Assembly (NCBI GenBank): GCA_037137375.1
Contig: JBAXKJ010000004.1
Span: 144,729 to 208,728, forward strand
Direction of reading: 5' to 3'
Length of the DNA stretch: 64,000 nucleotides
Source of the DNA: CAINVV01 sp037137375
GTDB taxonomy: Bacteria > Bacteroidota > Bacteroidia > Bacteroidales > Prolixibacteraceae
Positions 16,154-25,505 of the stretch are shown piece by piece. A program made the position numbers and the translations under genes. A model generated the notes under the pieces. The model was not told the DNA's origin and made no database searches. It was given only the letters and a program-made list of their open reading frames with translations. Within the stretch, counting starts at the first letter, position 1. Each line of letters starts with the position of its first letter.

Positions 16154-18052
16154 TTAGAATAGCCTTGTCTGCTGCGGCTGGGCGTTCTTTTTCTTCTTGT
16201 TCTTTAACTTCTCGGCTTCAGCTTCCTCATCGACAATCTTCTTTCTGAAGCTTAATGGATCCGGGAGTGTCCATGAAGGTTTGTTTTCCCAGTTAGAACG
16301 GATTTTGATGACAGTTTGATAATAGCACACTTCCTCAGGTTCCGTTTTCTCTTTGAGGTCTCCTGAATCCCACTTCCCATTGTTGTTTTTATCGAAGATG
16401 GCCTTCATCAGGTATTTTTTTGGTTCAAGGAAGGGGATCGTAACTTCCTGATCCTTGTCGATGCTGATAGTCTTCAGTACTGGCTCATCCTTGTTAAAAT
16501 CGAGAACCTGAATAAGAGTCGGACCTTTGACATTTTGAACCGAGACGACAATTTTGCCGTAATGTTCCTCTTCCTGCGTCTTAAAGTCAGACTTGAATTC
16601 TTTTCCGTACAGTCCATAAATGGTATTCATCGCAGTGGAATCGATTCTGAGCCGGTATGTGGTGGCAAATTCCCAGGGGAAGGATAACCTGTATTTCCGT
16701 AAACTAACTGAGTCTTTTCTGATTTTGGGACTAATCCGGAAGAAGGTAGTATCCCTTTTGACGTAAAGTTTGATTTTGGATGTATCAAAGGATTCGATAG
16801 GTTCTGGTGCTTCTATGATGACTTCCCGGTAGGGATCCAAAACACCTCCAATATTGGTGCCAAACTGCACACCCTTGGGTTCGGCGATGATTTTCTTACG
16901 AGCGTTACGTTTGCTCTTGTCTTTGGTGTCGGATTTAAATGATTGATCCTCTGGTTGATACAGCTTAATAGTATCCTTCTTGGTGTAAAAAACGCCAAGA
17001 CTATCTTGCTGAAGAAACGATAATTTAAGCACAAGAGTATCTCTTTTATATACTAAAGAGTCTGTAATCCAAACCTTTAGTGTGTCAGAATTTCTGGATT
17101 TTTCAATCAGGTTCCAATTACCTTTAGGATGCACATTCACCGTTTCAATGTTGAATGTATCGGCAGTTGAGGCAGTAAAAGTGAGGGCGATGGTATGTCT
17201 GGTTGGACGGGTGTATTTGTCGAGGCTAAGATCAAATCCCTTTTCAAAGAACAGTGAGAAATTGATCGGATCAGGATAAAACCTGGTCTTCCCGACCACC
17301 ACAAGGGTATCAGAACCGGTAATGATCGTATCTCTCTTGGGTTCATAGACGGCAGAAGGAGTAATCCTGGATTCGAGAAAGGAAATTGAGTCGACACCAG
17401 CCGTATATTTTAGGTTATTGTCGATATCACTCATGGCATAGACCATATAACTTGCCGCAGGCAGATTGGTGATTGCGAAGAAGCCTTGAAAGTTTGTTTT
17501 GCCCACATAATCAGGGCGTTTCTTATAGATTAGCGTATCCGAAGTTCCTTTGTAGAGCAAAACGTAACAATTCTTCGATGGCTCAAGGGTGAAGGCATCC
17601 CTTACGAAGCCTACGATGCGCAGCGTATCCAGATCCGGTCCGGTGGAGAAGGCAAGTCGCAGGTTCTTGTATTTGTTTTTTTCGTTGTTGTCGACAATCC
17701 CATCCTTAAAATCCAGGGAATATGTGGTATTAGGAAGAAGTTTTTCATTAAGGTCGACGATAAAAGTCTTTCCTTTTGACCGGAAGAGGGGCTTCTTTAA
17801 GGTAGGAGGGGAAACGATGAACTTCTCGTTCAGATCCTCTTGCACGACAAATTCATTAAAGGTTATCCTGACTTTGTTATCCTTGAAATTGCGCTGATTT
17901 TGTTCAGGAGTGCTTCTGACGATAACAGGAGGAGTCTTGTCTTTCGGCCCTCCTTTGGGCATTCCCATATTGGCACACGAGTAGATCAGAACTATCGGAA
18001 TCAACAAAGAAACGATATTTTGCAGAATCTTTTTTACCACAGTTCGTTTCAT
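16154..18052 (-). CDS. Big_5 (Ig-like) domain lipoprotein
   Basis: A 632-residue lipoprotein with C26 as lipid site (LIYSC) followed by GMPKGGPKDKTPP, a signature start of a widespread Bacteroidota family. Residues about 38-135 form the Big_5 Ig-like domain (TPPVIVRSTPEQN, VRITFNEFV, LPNTTYSLDF). A CarboxypepD-like beta segment follows (about 145-215, DYVGKTNFQGFFAITNLPA), then long beta-rich regions and a C-terminal stretch with an EF-hand-like DKNNNGKWDSGDL motif. It is probably on the outer membrane surface or periplasmic face. It lies downstream of DUF4270 in one operon. Function unknown. Confidence 0.8.
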   Translation of the reverse strand: MKRTVVKKILQNIVSLLIPIVLIYSCANMGMPKGGPKDKTPPVIVRSTPEQNQRNFKDNKVRITFNEFVVQEDLNEKFIVSPPTLKKPLFRSKGKTFIVDLNEKLLPNTTYSLDFKDGIVDNNEKNKYKNLRLAFSTGPDLDTLRIVGFVRDAFTLEPSKNCYVLLYKGTSDTLIYKKRPDYVGKTNFQGFFAITNLPAASYMVYAMSDIDNNLKYTAGVDSISFLESRITPSAVYEPKRDTIITGSDTLVVVGKTRFYPDPINFSLFFEKGFDLSLDKYTRPTRHTIALTFTASTADTFNIETVNVHPKGNWNLIEKSRNSDTLKVWITDSLVYKRDTLVLKLSFLQQDSLGVFYTKKDTIKLYQPEDQSFKSDTKDKSKRNARKKIIAEPKGVQFGTNIGGVLDPYREVIIEAPEPIESFDTSKIKLYVKRDTTFFRISPKIRKDSVSLRKYRLSFPWEFATTYRLRIDSTAMNTIYGLYGKEFKSDFKTQEEEHYGKIVVSVQNVKGPTLIQVLDFNKDEPVLKTISIDKDQEVTIPFLEPKKYLMKAIFDKNNNGKWDSGDLKEKTEPEEVCYYQTVIKIRSNWENKPSWTLPDPLSFRKKIVDEEAEAEKLKNKKKKNAQPQQTRLF

Positions 18053-18129
18053 ATTAATTTACTCTTCAGCAACTAAATCCGCTCGATCAGCAGGCTGATT
18101 TCCGGATCTCAAAAAAAACACCGTTGCAA

Positions 18130-19440
18130 TTATTGGTACCGGGTATATTTTATTTGTAGTTGGATCGGCTGAGAACTGTTTCCACCTTTAAGAACTACAC
18201 GGCTTGCAGATCCATTGCGATCGGAATGTACCAGATAAAAGCTGGTGGTCTTAATTTCTTTCTTGATGATTTGTTCGAGGTGACGGGTAATGTTAAAAGT
18301 GTAACTGGCAGTAGTTGCGTCATATATCCCCCCATAATAGGAACTCGATAATTCACTATCCTTCGGAAAAGTTTCGGTTCCAGTTTTATCCATGTACTTC
18401 AGATACAGGCGGGAAGGCATTTGATACCTGCGCGTATCCGTCATTAATGTATCAACAAAGATTACAATCGAAGCGCGGCTGATAATATATTGCGAGGAAT
18501 CCTTCCATTTATTCAGCGAAGGGATATCAATCTTAACTTTGGTCCCACCTGTTGGCTGCACATACACAAGAGTATCCTGTTTCAGATCCTGGTTAATTCC
18601 GGCTGAGAATACGCTTTTTTGATAATCATGAGAGAAGGCAGCAACATTGGCAGAATTACCCGAAACAAAATAAGAGAAGAAGAGGGAGTCTTTCTTTGCC
18701 GTATGGTAATACAACCCCATTCCTGTACTCGTCGGTGAAATTCCAATCAGGGTACCCTTCCTGCCAACTGGTGAAGCTTCAATGTACAATCCCTTAAAAT
18801 ATTGCAGAAATACATCATTTGAGACCATTTTAAGTGTATCAAGTTTCAGGAGTTTTGTTCCGAAGGAGGGATCCAGCCTAAAACGAACATATTGAATGGT
18901 TGTATCCGCTTGAGTAGAGTCTGTCTTGAATTTAGGGATAAAACTGGTTGTCCCGATTACTTTAGGTGAGACAAGGGATTTGACATTAAAGGAAGAGAGG
19001 TACTTGGCATCAAAATTCAGATCGCCTGTCAATTCGTATGCCTTGAAGGTCTGTACAGTAGCAGTATCACCGTAAATTTTCTTATAGGTAAGGCGTAGTA
19101 CGAGTGAATCAAGAACAGAGGTTGCATCGAAAGCCGGATTAGAGGCGAGACGAAACTGAGCTGCAAAAGCAGCATCTGTCCGACCAAATAGAGGATCGTT
19201 GAAACTACCAATATAATTGAGTGTTGGACGGTCAACTCTTATCTTGTCATCTGTATAGGTAAAAGATCTGATAGAACCCTTTTCCTGGTAATCTCTGTTA
19301 AAAAGAGTGGAACTTCCAGGCAGCAAATTCTTACCCAGACTTTCGTCTCCACTTTTACATGAAGCAAATAGGATAGATATTATTAATAGAGCCCAGAAGA
19401 TGGGGAAAGCTTCAAAATTTCGATTTTTCAATGGAATCAA
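18130..19440 (-). CDS. DUF4270 family lipoprotein
   Basis: A 436-residue lipoprotein of a family found across Bacteroidota. The lipid site is C28 (ILFASCKSGDESLGKNLLPG), and the motif NYIGSFNDPLFGRTDAAFAAQ is characteristic. No ATG is available in frame; the start is probably the TTG at 19440 (or 19431), 23 bp after the stop of the glycogen-synthase-like gene. The body is beta-rich and ends with a strand motif (QPIQLQIKYTRY). In this phylum, DUF4270 genes often lie next to a glycogen-synthase-like gene and panC, as here. Function unknown. Confidence 0.85.
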   Translation of the reverse strand: MIPLKNRNFEAFPIFWALLIISILFASCKSGDESLGKNLLPGSSTLFNRDYQEKGSIRSFTYTDDKIRVDRPTLNYIGSFNDPLFGRTDAAFAAQFRLASNPAFDATSVLDSLVLRLTYKKIYGDTATVQTFKAYELTGDLNFDAKYLSSFNVKSLVSPKVIGTTSFIPKFKTDSTQADTTIQYVRFRLDPSFGTKLLKLDTLKMVSNDVFLQYFKGLYIEASPVGRKGTLIGISPTSTGMGLYYHTAKKDSLFFSYFVSGNSANVAAFSHDYQKSVFSAGINQDLKQDTLVYVQPTGGTKVKIDIPSLNKWKDSSQYIISRASIVIFVDTLMTDTRRYQMPSRLYLKYMDKTGTETFPKDSELSSSYYGGIYDATTASYTFNITRHLEQIIKKEIKTTSFYLVHSDRNGSASRVVLKGGNSSQPIQLQIKYTRYQ

Positions 19441-19463
19441 CTTTTTATTAAAATCGGCGCAAA

Positions 19464-20267
19464 TTATAAAATTTTATTGTAAAAATCGAAATAGGAATCG
19501 ATGTAACTTTCTTTGGGTTGAAAGTCGAGATATTGTATTCCTGAAGTCTTTATATACTGTTCAATATTGGCATTTATCTCCTTGCTTCCTTTGATAGCAG
19601 CATCCGAATAAGTCAAGGCAAGCTTGGTGTAATTCTCGAAATTCGGTTCGTTAAGGATAGAGATATCACTCTGGGCGATACCGTCTTCTGAGATTTTTCG
19701 GGCCATTTCGCCATTAAGTGGAGTCTCAAAATGGTCGTTGTATACAGAATATACGATACGCGTATTGGCAAATAAAGGATTGTCCTTGTAAGTTTTCTTA
19801 ACGAATAACGGTACCATTCCAGTAAACCATCCATGACAATGAATGATATCCGGTGACCATCGCAACTTGATGACAGTCTCTAATACTCCACGGGCGAAGA
19901 AAATAGCCCTTTCATCATTATCATCAAACTCAACATTGTTTTCATCTTTCAGGGAATATTTCCGCTGAAAATAATCTTCATTGTCAATAAAGTAAACTTG
20001 CATTCTGGCAGCCTGAATGGATGCAACCTTGATAATCAACGGATGGTCATTGTCGTTAATGATCAAATTCATACCAGACAAGCGAATTACCTCATGGAGT
20101 TGGTTTCTTCGTTCATTAACATTTCCAAAGCGCGGCATGAAGGTACGGATCTCTTTTCCCCGTTCCTGTATCCCCTGAGGCAGGAATCGCCCAATTTCTG
20201 CGATTTCCGATTCTGGCAGATAAGGTGTTATTTCTTGTGAGATAAATAGAACCCTCTTTTTTTCCAT
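19464..20267 (-). CDS. Glycogen/starch synthase N-terminal domain protein (half-size)
   Basis: A 267-residue protein matching only the N-terminal Rossmann half of GT5 glycogen synthases (about 480 residues when complete). It keeps the opening strand (RVLFISQEITPYLPESEI) and DIIHCHGWFTGMVPLFVK, but the KxGGL substrate-binding motif that should follow the first strand is replaced by EIAEIGRF, and the catalytic C-terminal GT-B domain is absent. Glycosyl transfer is therefore unlikely. The same half-size form next to panC and DUF4270 is familiar from other Bacteroidota, so it is a stable family rather than a broken gene. Its role is unknown. Confidence 0.8.
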   Translation of the reverse strand: MEKKRVLFISQEITPYLPESEIAEIGRFLPQGIQERGKEIRTFMPRFGNVNERRNQLHEVIRLSGMNLIINDNDHPLIIKVASIQAARMQVYFIDNEDYFQRKYSLKDENNVEFDDNDERAIFFARGVLETVIKLRWSPDIIHCHGWFTGMVPLFVKKTYKDNPLFANTRIVYSVYNDHFETPLNGEMARKISEDGIAQSDISILNEPNFENYTKLALTYSDAAIKGSKEINANIEQYIKTSGIQYLDFQPKESYIDSYFDFYNKIL

Positions 20268-20288
20268 TCCTATAACTTAAATATTTTG

Positions 20289-20320
20289 CAAAAATATATA
20301 AAATTTCCGCAACTTTCAAT
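20289..20320 (-). promoter_or_regulatory. Promoter of the glycogen-synthase-like/DUF4270 operon
   Basis: On the minus strand, TATTTTTG (20296-20289) is a perfect TAnnTTTG -7 box, and ATTG (20320-20317) lies 20 bp upstream as a three-of-four -33 element. The -7 box is 22 bp from the start codon at 20267. It fits a four-gene transcript ending at 15857. Confidence 0.65.
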
Positions 20321-20467
20321 CATTTTCAAGATGCTAAAAGTTAAACTAAGTGAAACAGCCATAAGCAATTCTTTGACGTGCAAGGGGAGGATTATTCAAT
20401 TTCGCCTGCATACAGTTATAATAGTCACTTTTATTTAGTTATTTTGCGTCTTCATCTCTCACGATAA

Positions 20468-21313
20468 ATGCAACTCTTAAGGAAAATAAATGAGTTAAAG
20501 TCCATCCTCGGCACAGACCGTCACAATGGACTTTCCATCGGTTTCGTGCCAACAATGGGTGCTTTACATCAAGGTCATCTGTCACTGGTAGATCGTGCTG
20601 CCAGCGAAAACGATCGGGTGGTGGTCTCAATTTTCGTCAATCCAACACAGTTCAATGATCCCAATGACCTTAAGAATTATCCCAGAACGCTCGAAACAGA
20701 CCTTTCACTACTATCCTTGCACTCATGCGATTATGTCTTTCATCCTTCAGTAGAGGAGATGTATCCTGAACCGGATGCCCGGAAGTTTGACTTTGGACCC
20801 CTCGAAACTGTCATGGAAGGAAAATTCAGACCCGGCCATTTCAATGGAGTGGCGCAGGTGGTGAGTAAGCTTTTCTCCATAGTAGAACCTCATAAAGCCT
20901 ATTTTGGACTGAAGGATTTTCAACAATATTCAGTCATTAAAAACATGGTTAACCAGCTTGAGATGCCGGTACAACTTGTTGCCTGTGAAACGGTCAGAGA
21001 ATCAGACGGGCTCGCCATGAGCTCCAGAAATGCCCTGCTTACAAAGGAACATCGTCAGGTAGCCCCGCAGATTTTCCGCATCTTACAAGAAGCAAAAAAC
21101 GAGTCAGCAACTCATTCTCCGGAAGAGGTACGACGTCATGTGATTGAAAAGATAAATTCCGTTTCTTTGTTCAGACTCGAATATTTCGAGATTGTAAATG
21201 ATATTACATTAAAAAGTGTCTCCAGTTGGGAGGAAAAAGGGGAAAAAGTCGGCTGCATCGCTGTTTTTGCTGGCACTGTGCGGCTGATTGACAATATTTT
21301 ATTTGAAAAATAA
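20468..21313 (+). CDS. panC: Pantothenate synthetase
   Basis: ATP-dependent ligation of pantoate and beta-alanine to make pantothenate. The 281-residue protein has the family's nucleotide-binding PTMGALHQGHLSLV, FVNPTQF, FRPGHFNGVAQVVSKLF, YFGLKDFQQ and the SSRNALL segment near residue 185. It is divergent from the glycogen-synthase-like gene and is followed after 11 bp by panD, which makes its beta-alanine substrate, so the two form a coenzyme A biosynthesis unit. Confidence 0.96.
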   Translation: MQLLRKINELKSILGTDRHNGLSIGFVPTMGALHQGHLSLVDRAASENDRVVVSIFVNPTQFNDPNDLKNYPRTLETDLSLLSLHSCDYVFHPSVEEMYPEPDARKFDFGPLETVMEGKFRPGHFNGVAQVVSKLFSIVEPHKAYFGLKDFQQYSVIKNMVNQLEMPVQLVACETVRESDGLAMSSRNALLTKEHRQVAPQIFRILQEAKNESATHSPEEVRRHVIEKINSVSLFRLEYFEIVNDITLKSVSSWEEKGEKVGCIAVFAGTVRLIDNILFEK

Positions 21314-21324
21314 CATGATTCCTA

Positions 21325-21675
21325 ATGTTTATAGAAATTTGTAAATCGAAAATTCACAGGGTTACCGTTACAGGTGCCGACCTTCAGTATGTTGGAAGTA
21401 TCACCATTGACGAAGATTTAATGGATGCTGCTAACCTGATTGAAAACGAAAAAGTTCAGGTGGTCAACATCAACAATGGTGAACGTTTCGAAACTTATGT
21501 GATCAGAGGCAGAAGAAAATCAGGTGATATTATCCTCAATGGTCCTGCTGCCCGGAGGGTCGTTGCCGGTGATGTCATCATCATCGTTTCTTATGCAACC
21601 ATTGATTTTGAAGAAGCCAAGACCTTTGTCCCTTCAATTATTTTCCCGGATACTGAAACCAACAGGTTGATATAA
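21325..21675 (+). CDS. panD: Aspartate 1-decarboxylase
   Basis: Makes beta-alanine from aspartate using a pyruvoyl cofactor generated by self-cleavage. The 116-residue proenzyme has the cleavage site G24-S25 (LQYVGSITID) at exactly the family position, and the conserved RGRRKSGDIILNGPAARRV region. It lies between panC and radA. The start ATG at 21325 yields the standard MFIEICKSKIHR N-terminus. Confidence 0.96.
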   Translation: MFIEICKSKIHRVTVTGADLQYVGSITIDEDLMDAANLIENEKVQVVNINNGERFETYVIRGRRKSGDIILNGPAARRVVAGDVIIIVSYATIDFEEAKTFVPSIIFPDTETNRLI

Positions 21676-21681
21676 AATAAA

Positions 21682-23052
21682 TTGGCAAAAGCTAAAACAT
21701 CTTTCGTCTGCCAGAACTGTGGTTACTCCTCACCAAAATGGATTGGACATTGTTCCTCCTGCGGGGAATGGAATACGTTTCAGGAAGAGGTGTCGCTTCC
21801 TGTTAAGAATCAGCCGTCATACTCTATGCCCCAGGCTGCCTCAAGACCAGTGACACTCGATGAGATCGAATCGATGGAGTTACCCCGGATTGATACCTGT
21901 AATGCCGAGTTCAACAGGGTGCTGGGAGGGGGAATGGTCCCCGGTGCACTTATTTTGCTTGGAGGTGAGCCGGGTATCGGCAAGTCAACACTCGTACTTC
22001 AGATTGCCCTCCAACTTCAACAAAAAAAGGTACTCTATATTTCTGGAGAGGAGAGTCTTCAGCAGTTAAAGATGCGTGCCGGAAGATTGGGAGGTCATAA
22101 CCCGGACTGTCTTTTCCTCTGTGAAACGATACTGGAATCGATTCTCCTGCACATTGACCGCGAATCTCCCGATCTTGTCATTGTTGACTCAATTCAGACC
22201 GTCAGCAGCGAGAGTATAGAATCAACAGCCGGAAGTGTGACCCAGATCAGGGAGTGTACCATTGCCATCATGAAACTTGCGAAGAGCAGAAATATTGCTG
22301 TCATATTAATTGGGCACATCAACAAGGAAGGAAGTCTGGCCGGACCAAAAGTCCTCGAACATATTGTCGACACAGTCCTGCAGTTTGAAGGAGACAGAAA
22401 TCATTTTTACAGAATTGTCAGGGCGGTAAAAAACCGGTTCGGATCGACATCAGAATTGGGAATCTATGAGATGCAACAATCCGGTCTTCGACAGGTTTCC
22501 AATCCATCAGAGATGTTACTTTCCTTGCATAACGAGGGAATAAGCGGAACTTCGACTGCTTCTGCGATTGAAGGCATGCGCTCTTTTATGATAGAAGTAC
22601 AGGCATTGGTCAGTTCTGCTGCCTATGGCACTCCTCAGCGTTCTGCCACCGGTTTTGATCTCAGGCGGATGAATATGCTTTTAGCCGTTCTTGAAAAACG
22701 GGCCGGATTTAAATTAATGGTGAAAGATGTATTTCTGAATATTGCGGGAGGTCTTAGGGTGGATGATCCAGCAATGGATCTTGCAGTTATCTGTGCCATT
22801 CTTTCCTCAAACTTCGACCTGGCAATTGACAAAGGGACTGCATTCTCAGGTGAAGTGGGTCTCACGGGTGAGATCCGTCCGGTGGGCAGAGTAGAACAAC
22901 GCGTCGCGGAAGCCGAGAAGCTAGGGTTTAAAGAGATATACATCTCCAAATACAACAAAGGAATTGACTTCTCCCGTTTTGAGATAAAGGTTCACCAGAT
23001 TGAACGTGTGGAAAAACTGGTCAGACTCTTGTTCGGAAAGAAGGAAAGCTGA
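21682..23052 (+). CDS. radA: DNA repair protein RadA/Sms
   Basis: A 456-residue RecA-like ATPase that promotes branch migration of recombination intermediates. Features in order: four-Cys zinc finger (C10, C13, C24, C27), Walker A GGEPGIGKST with K101, Walker B region LVIVDSIQTV, the RadA-specific KNRFGST motif, and a Lon-protease-like C-terminal domain (VGLTGEIRPVGRVEQR). The start is a TTG at 21682, six bases after the panD stop; no ATG is available before the zinc finger. It ends one base before the convergent gldN. Confidence 0.95.
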   Translation: MAKAKTSFVCQNCGYSSPKWIGHCSSCGEWNTFQEEVSLPVKNQPSYSMPQAASRPVTLDEIESMELPRIDTCNAEFNRVLGGGMVPGALILLGGEPGIGKSTLVLQIALQLQQKKVLYISGEESLQQLKMRAGRLGGHNPDCLFLCETILESILLHIDRESPDLVIVDSIQTVSSESIESTAGSVTQIRECTIAIMKLAKSRNIAVILIGHINKEGSLAGPKVLEHIVDTVLQFEGDRNHFYRIVRAVKNRFGSTSELGIYEMQQSGLRQVSNPSEMLLSLHNEGISGTSTASAIEGMRSFMIEVQALVSSAAYGTPQRSATGFDLRRMNMLLAVLEKRAGFKLMVKDVFLNIAGGLRVDDPAMDLAVICAILSSNFDLAIDKGTAFSGEVGLTGEIRPVGRVEQRVAEAEKLGFKEIYISKYNKGIDFSRFEIKVHQIERVEKLVRLLFGKKES

Positions 23053-23934
23053 TTAATATTCCCAAAGATCCTGCTCGAAGTTAAAGATAGCAGTCTTGAT
23101 TCTTTCTGCTTCTTGAGAGGCGTACTCTCCGGATGCATAGGAAAGAATGTCACGGTTGTCATAAACGTTTTCCTCTTTGATGATATAACCATCAAAATTC
23201 CTGATGAGAAATAAGTCGTCAAAGCTGAAGTTCCTGGCCCCATTCCGTGCGTTTAAAGACTCGTTCTTAGCAAGAAGGGGTCTGACTTCAGGATAGAATA
23301 CCCAGAATAGTTTCTTCCTGAGTGGAATTTCCTGGTTGGTATCTTCATCGCGATAATATACCCGGATTGGACAAACACCAAGGATCCTGACTTGAAGGGA
23401 AGATCTTTGTTTGTCAAAATACCAGATCTCCTTAATCATTAGTTGTTTAACTTCTTCTGTAGGAATATCCTGCTGAATGGTAACCGGTTCCATCTGACCA
23501 TTCTCGAAATTCCTGCGCATGACGGTCTTGGTAACTGAGCCAAACTGAGCCTTGACCTGTTCAAAACTCATCGGTGTAGTGAACTCATTATTGTCCTGAA
23601 TTGGTGCTTCAAAAGCGGTAATAGTATTTGCTTTAATCCCTTTCAGAAGCAGATTGATCAGGTTGACCCGTCCCTGAACTTCAGTCTTGGGGAAATAGAA
23701 ATGTTGATTAGCCTTTTCTCTGAGATCAACCAAGCGCCAAACGGTCTTCGACCAGGTAACGTCTGCCTCGCGAACGCCGGGAAGGACGGCCGGTTTGCGC
23801 TCGAAGGTCATCTTCTTGTCATAAGCGCCATTGTTTCTGTTTTTTACGAGTTCCTCTATCCCCTGACCCATGAGTGAACTGCAGACCGAACTGCCGGCAA
23901 TAAATATTAAAAGGAAAAATGATAATCGTTTCAT
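23053..23934 (-). CDS. gldN: Type IX secretion protein GldN/PorN
   Basis: Periplasmic component of the type IX secretion system that binds GldK in the ring under the outer membrane. The 293-residue protein has a signal peptide (about 1-23) and typical GldN stretches: VTWSKTVWRLVDLREKANQ, IKEIWYFDKQRSSLQVRILG and LFWVFYPEVRPLL. It is the last gene of the cluster, six bases after gldM, and ends against radA with no spacing for a terminator. Confidence 0.95.
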   Translation of the reverse strand: MKRLSFFLLIFIAGSSVCSSLMGQGIEELVKNRNNGAYDKKMTFERKPAVLPGVREADVTWSKTVWRLVDLREKANQHFYFPKTEVQGRVNLINLLLKGIKANTITAFEAPIQDNNEFTTPMSFEQVKAQFGSVTKTVMRRNFENGQMEPVTIQQDIPTEEVKQLMIKEIWYFDKQRSSLQVRILGVCPIRVYYRDEDTNQEIPLRKKLFWVFYPEVRPLLAKNESLNARNGARNFSFDDLFLIRNFDGYIIKEENVYDNRDILSYASGEYASQEAERIKTAIFNFEQDLWEY

Positions 23935-23939
23935 AATGC

Positions 23940-25484
23940 TTAATTAATTTTAAAGCTTATCGCAGATAAAGTTCTGGTAAATCCGTCTTCACCTTTAACA
24001 ACAATATTGTCGATATAAAGACGGTTTCCCTTTGTCAAACCTTTGAACAAATCTCTTTGTTCCTGTGAGAACCGGGCCCCCTGGGTTGATTTATCAACTA
24101 CAAATCCACCGCTTGATGAGGTTGAAATGTTAAAAGAGAGAACCTGGAATTTCATATCAAAATCGAAATCTGGTATTTCCGCAAAAACACCCTGTTCCGC
24201 CATTAATTCGTTCTTGGTAATGAGTCCTTCATTTTTTCCGGCAACTGTTGCGAGTGGATTTGGAACACGTTTTACCCTGAACTGCATAGTTCCAATTTGC
24301 TTGACTACCTTATCAACAGTAGCGCTGACGGAAATAACCGAGAATACCCCAACTTTGTCAGGGAAAGCCATAAAACCATCGGCAGATCTCTCGATACGGC
24401 CATTGGTCATGCTGACTATAATATCTTTAGAAGAGATTCCTGGTACCGAGACAGAGACGGGATTTGGTAGACCGGCATATAGAATATTCATTCTCGTTGG
24501 AGAAACCGTCATGGATGGTTTTACCACTTCATACTGCTGCTCAAACGGATATTGAACGATACTTCCGCTTGGGCTCTTAAAATTGATGAAACCCCTCCAG
24601 GTCACAGTCTCCACTTTATTGGTTGTAACCTTATAAGTGCCTGCATTTTCACCCGGTAAAATCGGTAGTCTGGCCCCGTTAACGATAATATCAGGGATGA
24701 CAGTTGTATCGATAGCCGAAATAAAAACCTTGGCTTCGTAAGCATCCCCCTGAAGAATATAACTTGATTTAGGAATAACCTGTGCTTTCAGCTTATTGAA
24801 TTTGAAAGAAGATTCATCAATCCTGGAGTAATAGTAGTTAATTACGTCTGATTCACTGTTGCGGATATCACTTTGCATCTTAGACATCAAGGTGATTACT
24901 GCGATCAGTGGATAACCTGCGAATTTACTGCTTTCCCATGATGGGGTACTGCCTGCCACTCCTGGTGGAGCAGATGTATCGAGACTCTTTTCAATGGATG
25001 CTATCAAGGAAGTCTGGGAAGCGTCAATATTGGAAAGTAGAAAACTCCTGTAGTCTTCGATGGCTTTCCTTAACTGCGTCCCGTATTTCTTGGTAATCAT
25101 AATTTCTTCGGCGTAGTTAAGATCCTCTTTGTTGACGATACTGTCGATTCTTCCTGCAGGACCATCCGCCTTCCTGACTATCATCTGCTTGTAATGTGTG
25201 ATCAAACTATAAAGAGTATCAGTCTTCTCTTTGATATTCAGTACCTTGCGATTTAGCTCCCCGACTTTTTGAGGATTTTCCTGTGCCGCATTGTTGAATT
25301 TATTATATACGCTTTGATTTTTGTTGCTGAAGTTTTCAATAGTTTTCATGAATCCCCTATCCACCAGCGCAAATGCATCCACAACGGATTTGTCAACATT
25401 AAGAGCCAACATAGCCGTTAATACCAGGTACATCAGGCTTATCATTCGTTGCCGGGGCGTTTCCGGACAGTTTTTTACTCCCAT
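23940..25484 (-). CDS. gldM: Type IX secretion motor protein GldM/PorM
   Basis: The inner-membrane motor subunit that passes proton-motive force to the periplasmic ring. The 514-residue protein begins with ETPRQRMISLMYLVLTAMLA, a single helix at about 15-33 characteristic of GldM, followed by a long periplasmic region of helical and Ig-like domains (D1-D4). The segment ending in SFKIN completes the last beta domain. It lies between gldL (21 bp) and gldN (5 bp) in the standard order. Confidence 0.96.
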   Translation of the reverse strand: MGVKNCPETPRQRMISLMYLVLTAMLALNVDKSVVDAFALVDRGFMKTIENFSNKNQSVYNKFNNAAQENPQKVGELNRKVLNIKEKTDTLYSLITHYKQMIVRKADGPAGRIDSIVNKEDLNYAEEIMITKKYGTQLRKAIEDYRSFLLSNIDASQTSLIASIEKSLDTSAPPGVAGSTPSWESSKFAGYPLIAVITLMSKMQSDIRNSESDVINYYYSRIDESSFKFNKLKAQVIPKSSYILQGDAYEAKVFISAIDTTVIPDIIVNGARLPILPGENAGTYKVTTNKVETVTWRGFINFKSPSGSIVQYPFEQQYEVVKPSMTVSPTRMNILYAGLPNPVSVSVPGISSKDIIVSMTNGRIERSADGFMAFPDKVGVFSVISVSATVDKVVKQIGTMQFRVKRVPNPLATVAGKNEGLITKNELMAEQGVFAEIPDFDFDMKFQVLSFNISTSSSGGFVVDKSTQGARFSQEQRDLFKGLTKGNRLYIDNIVVKGEDGFTRTLSAISFKIN

Positions 25485-25505
25485 GAGGTCAGCGAATTGA
25501 TTAGA

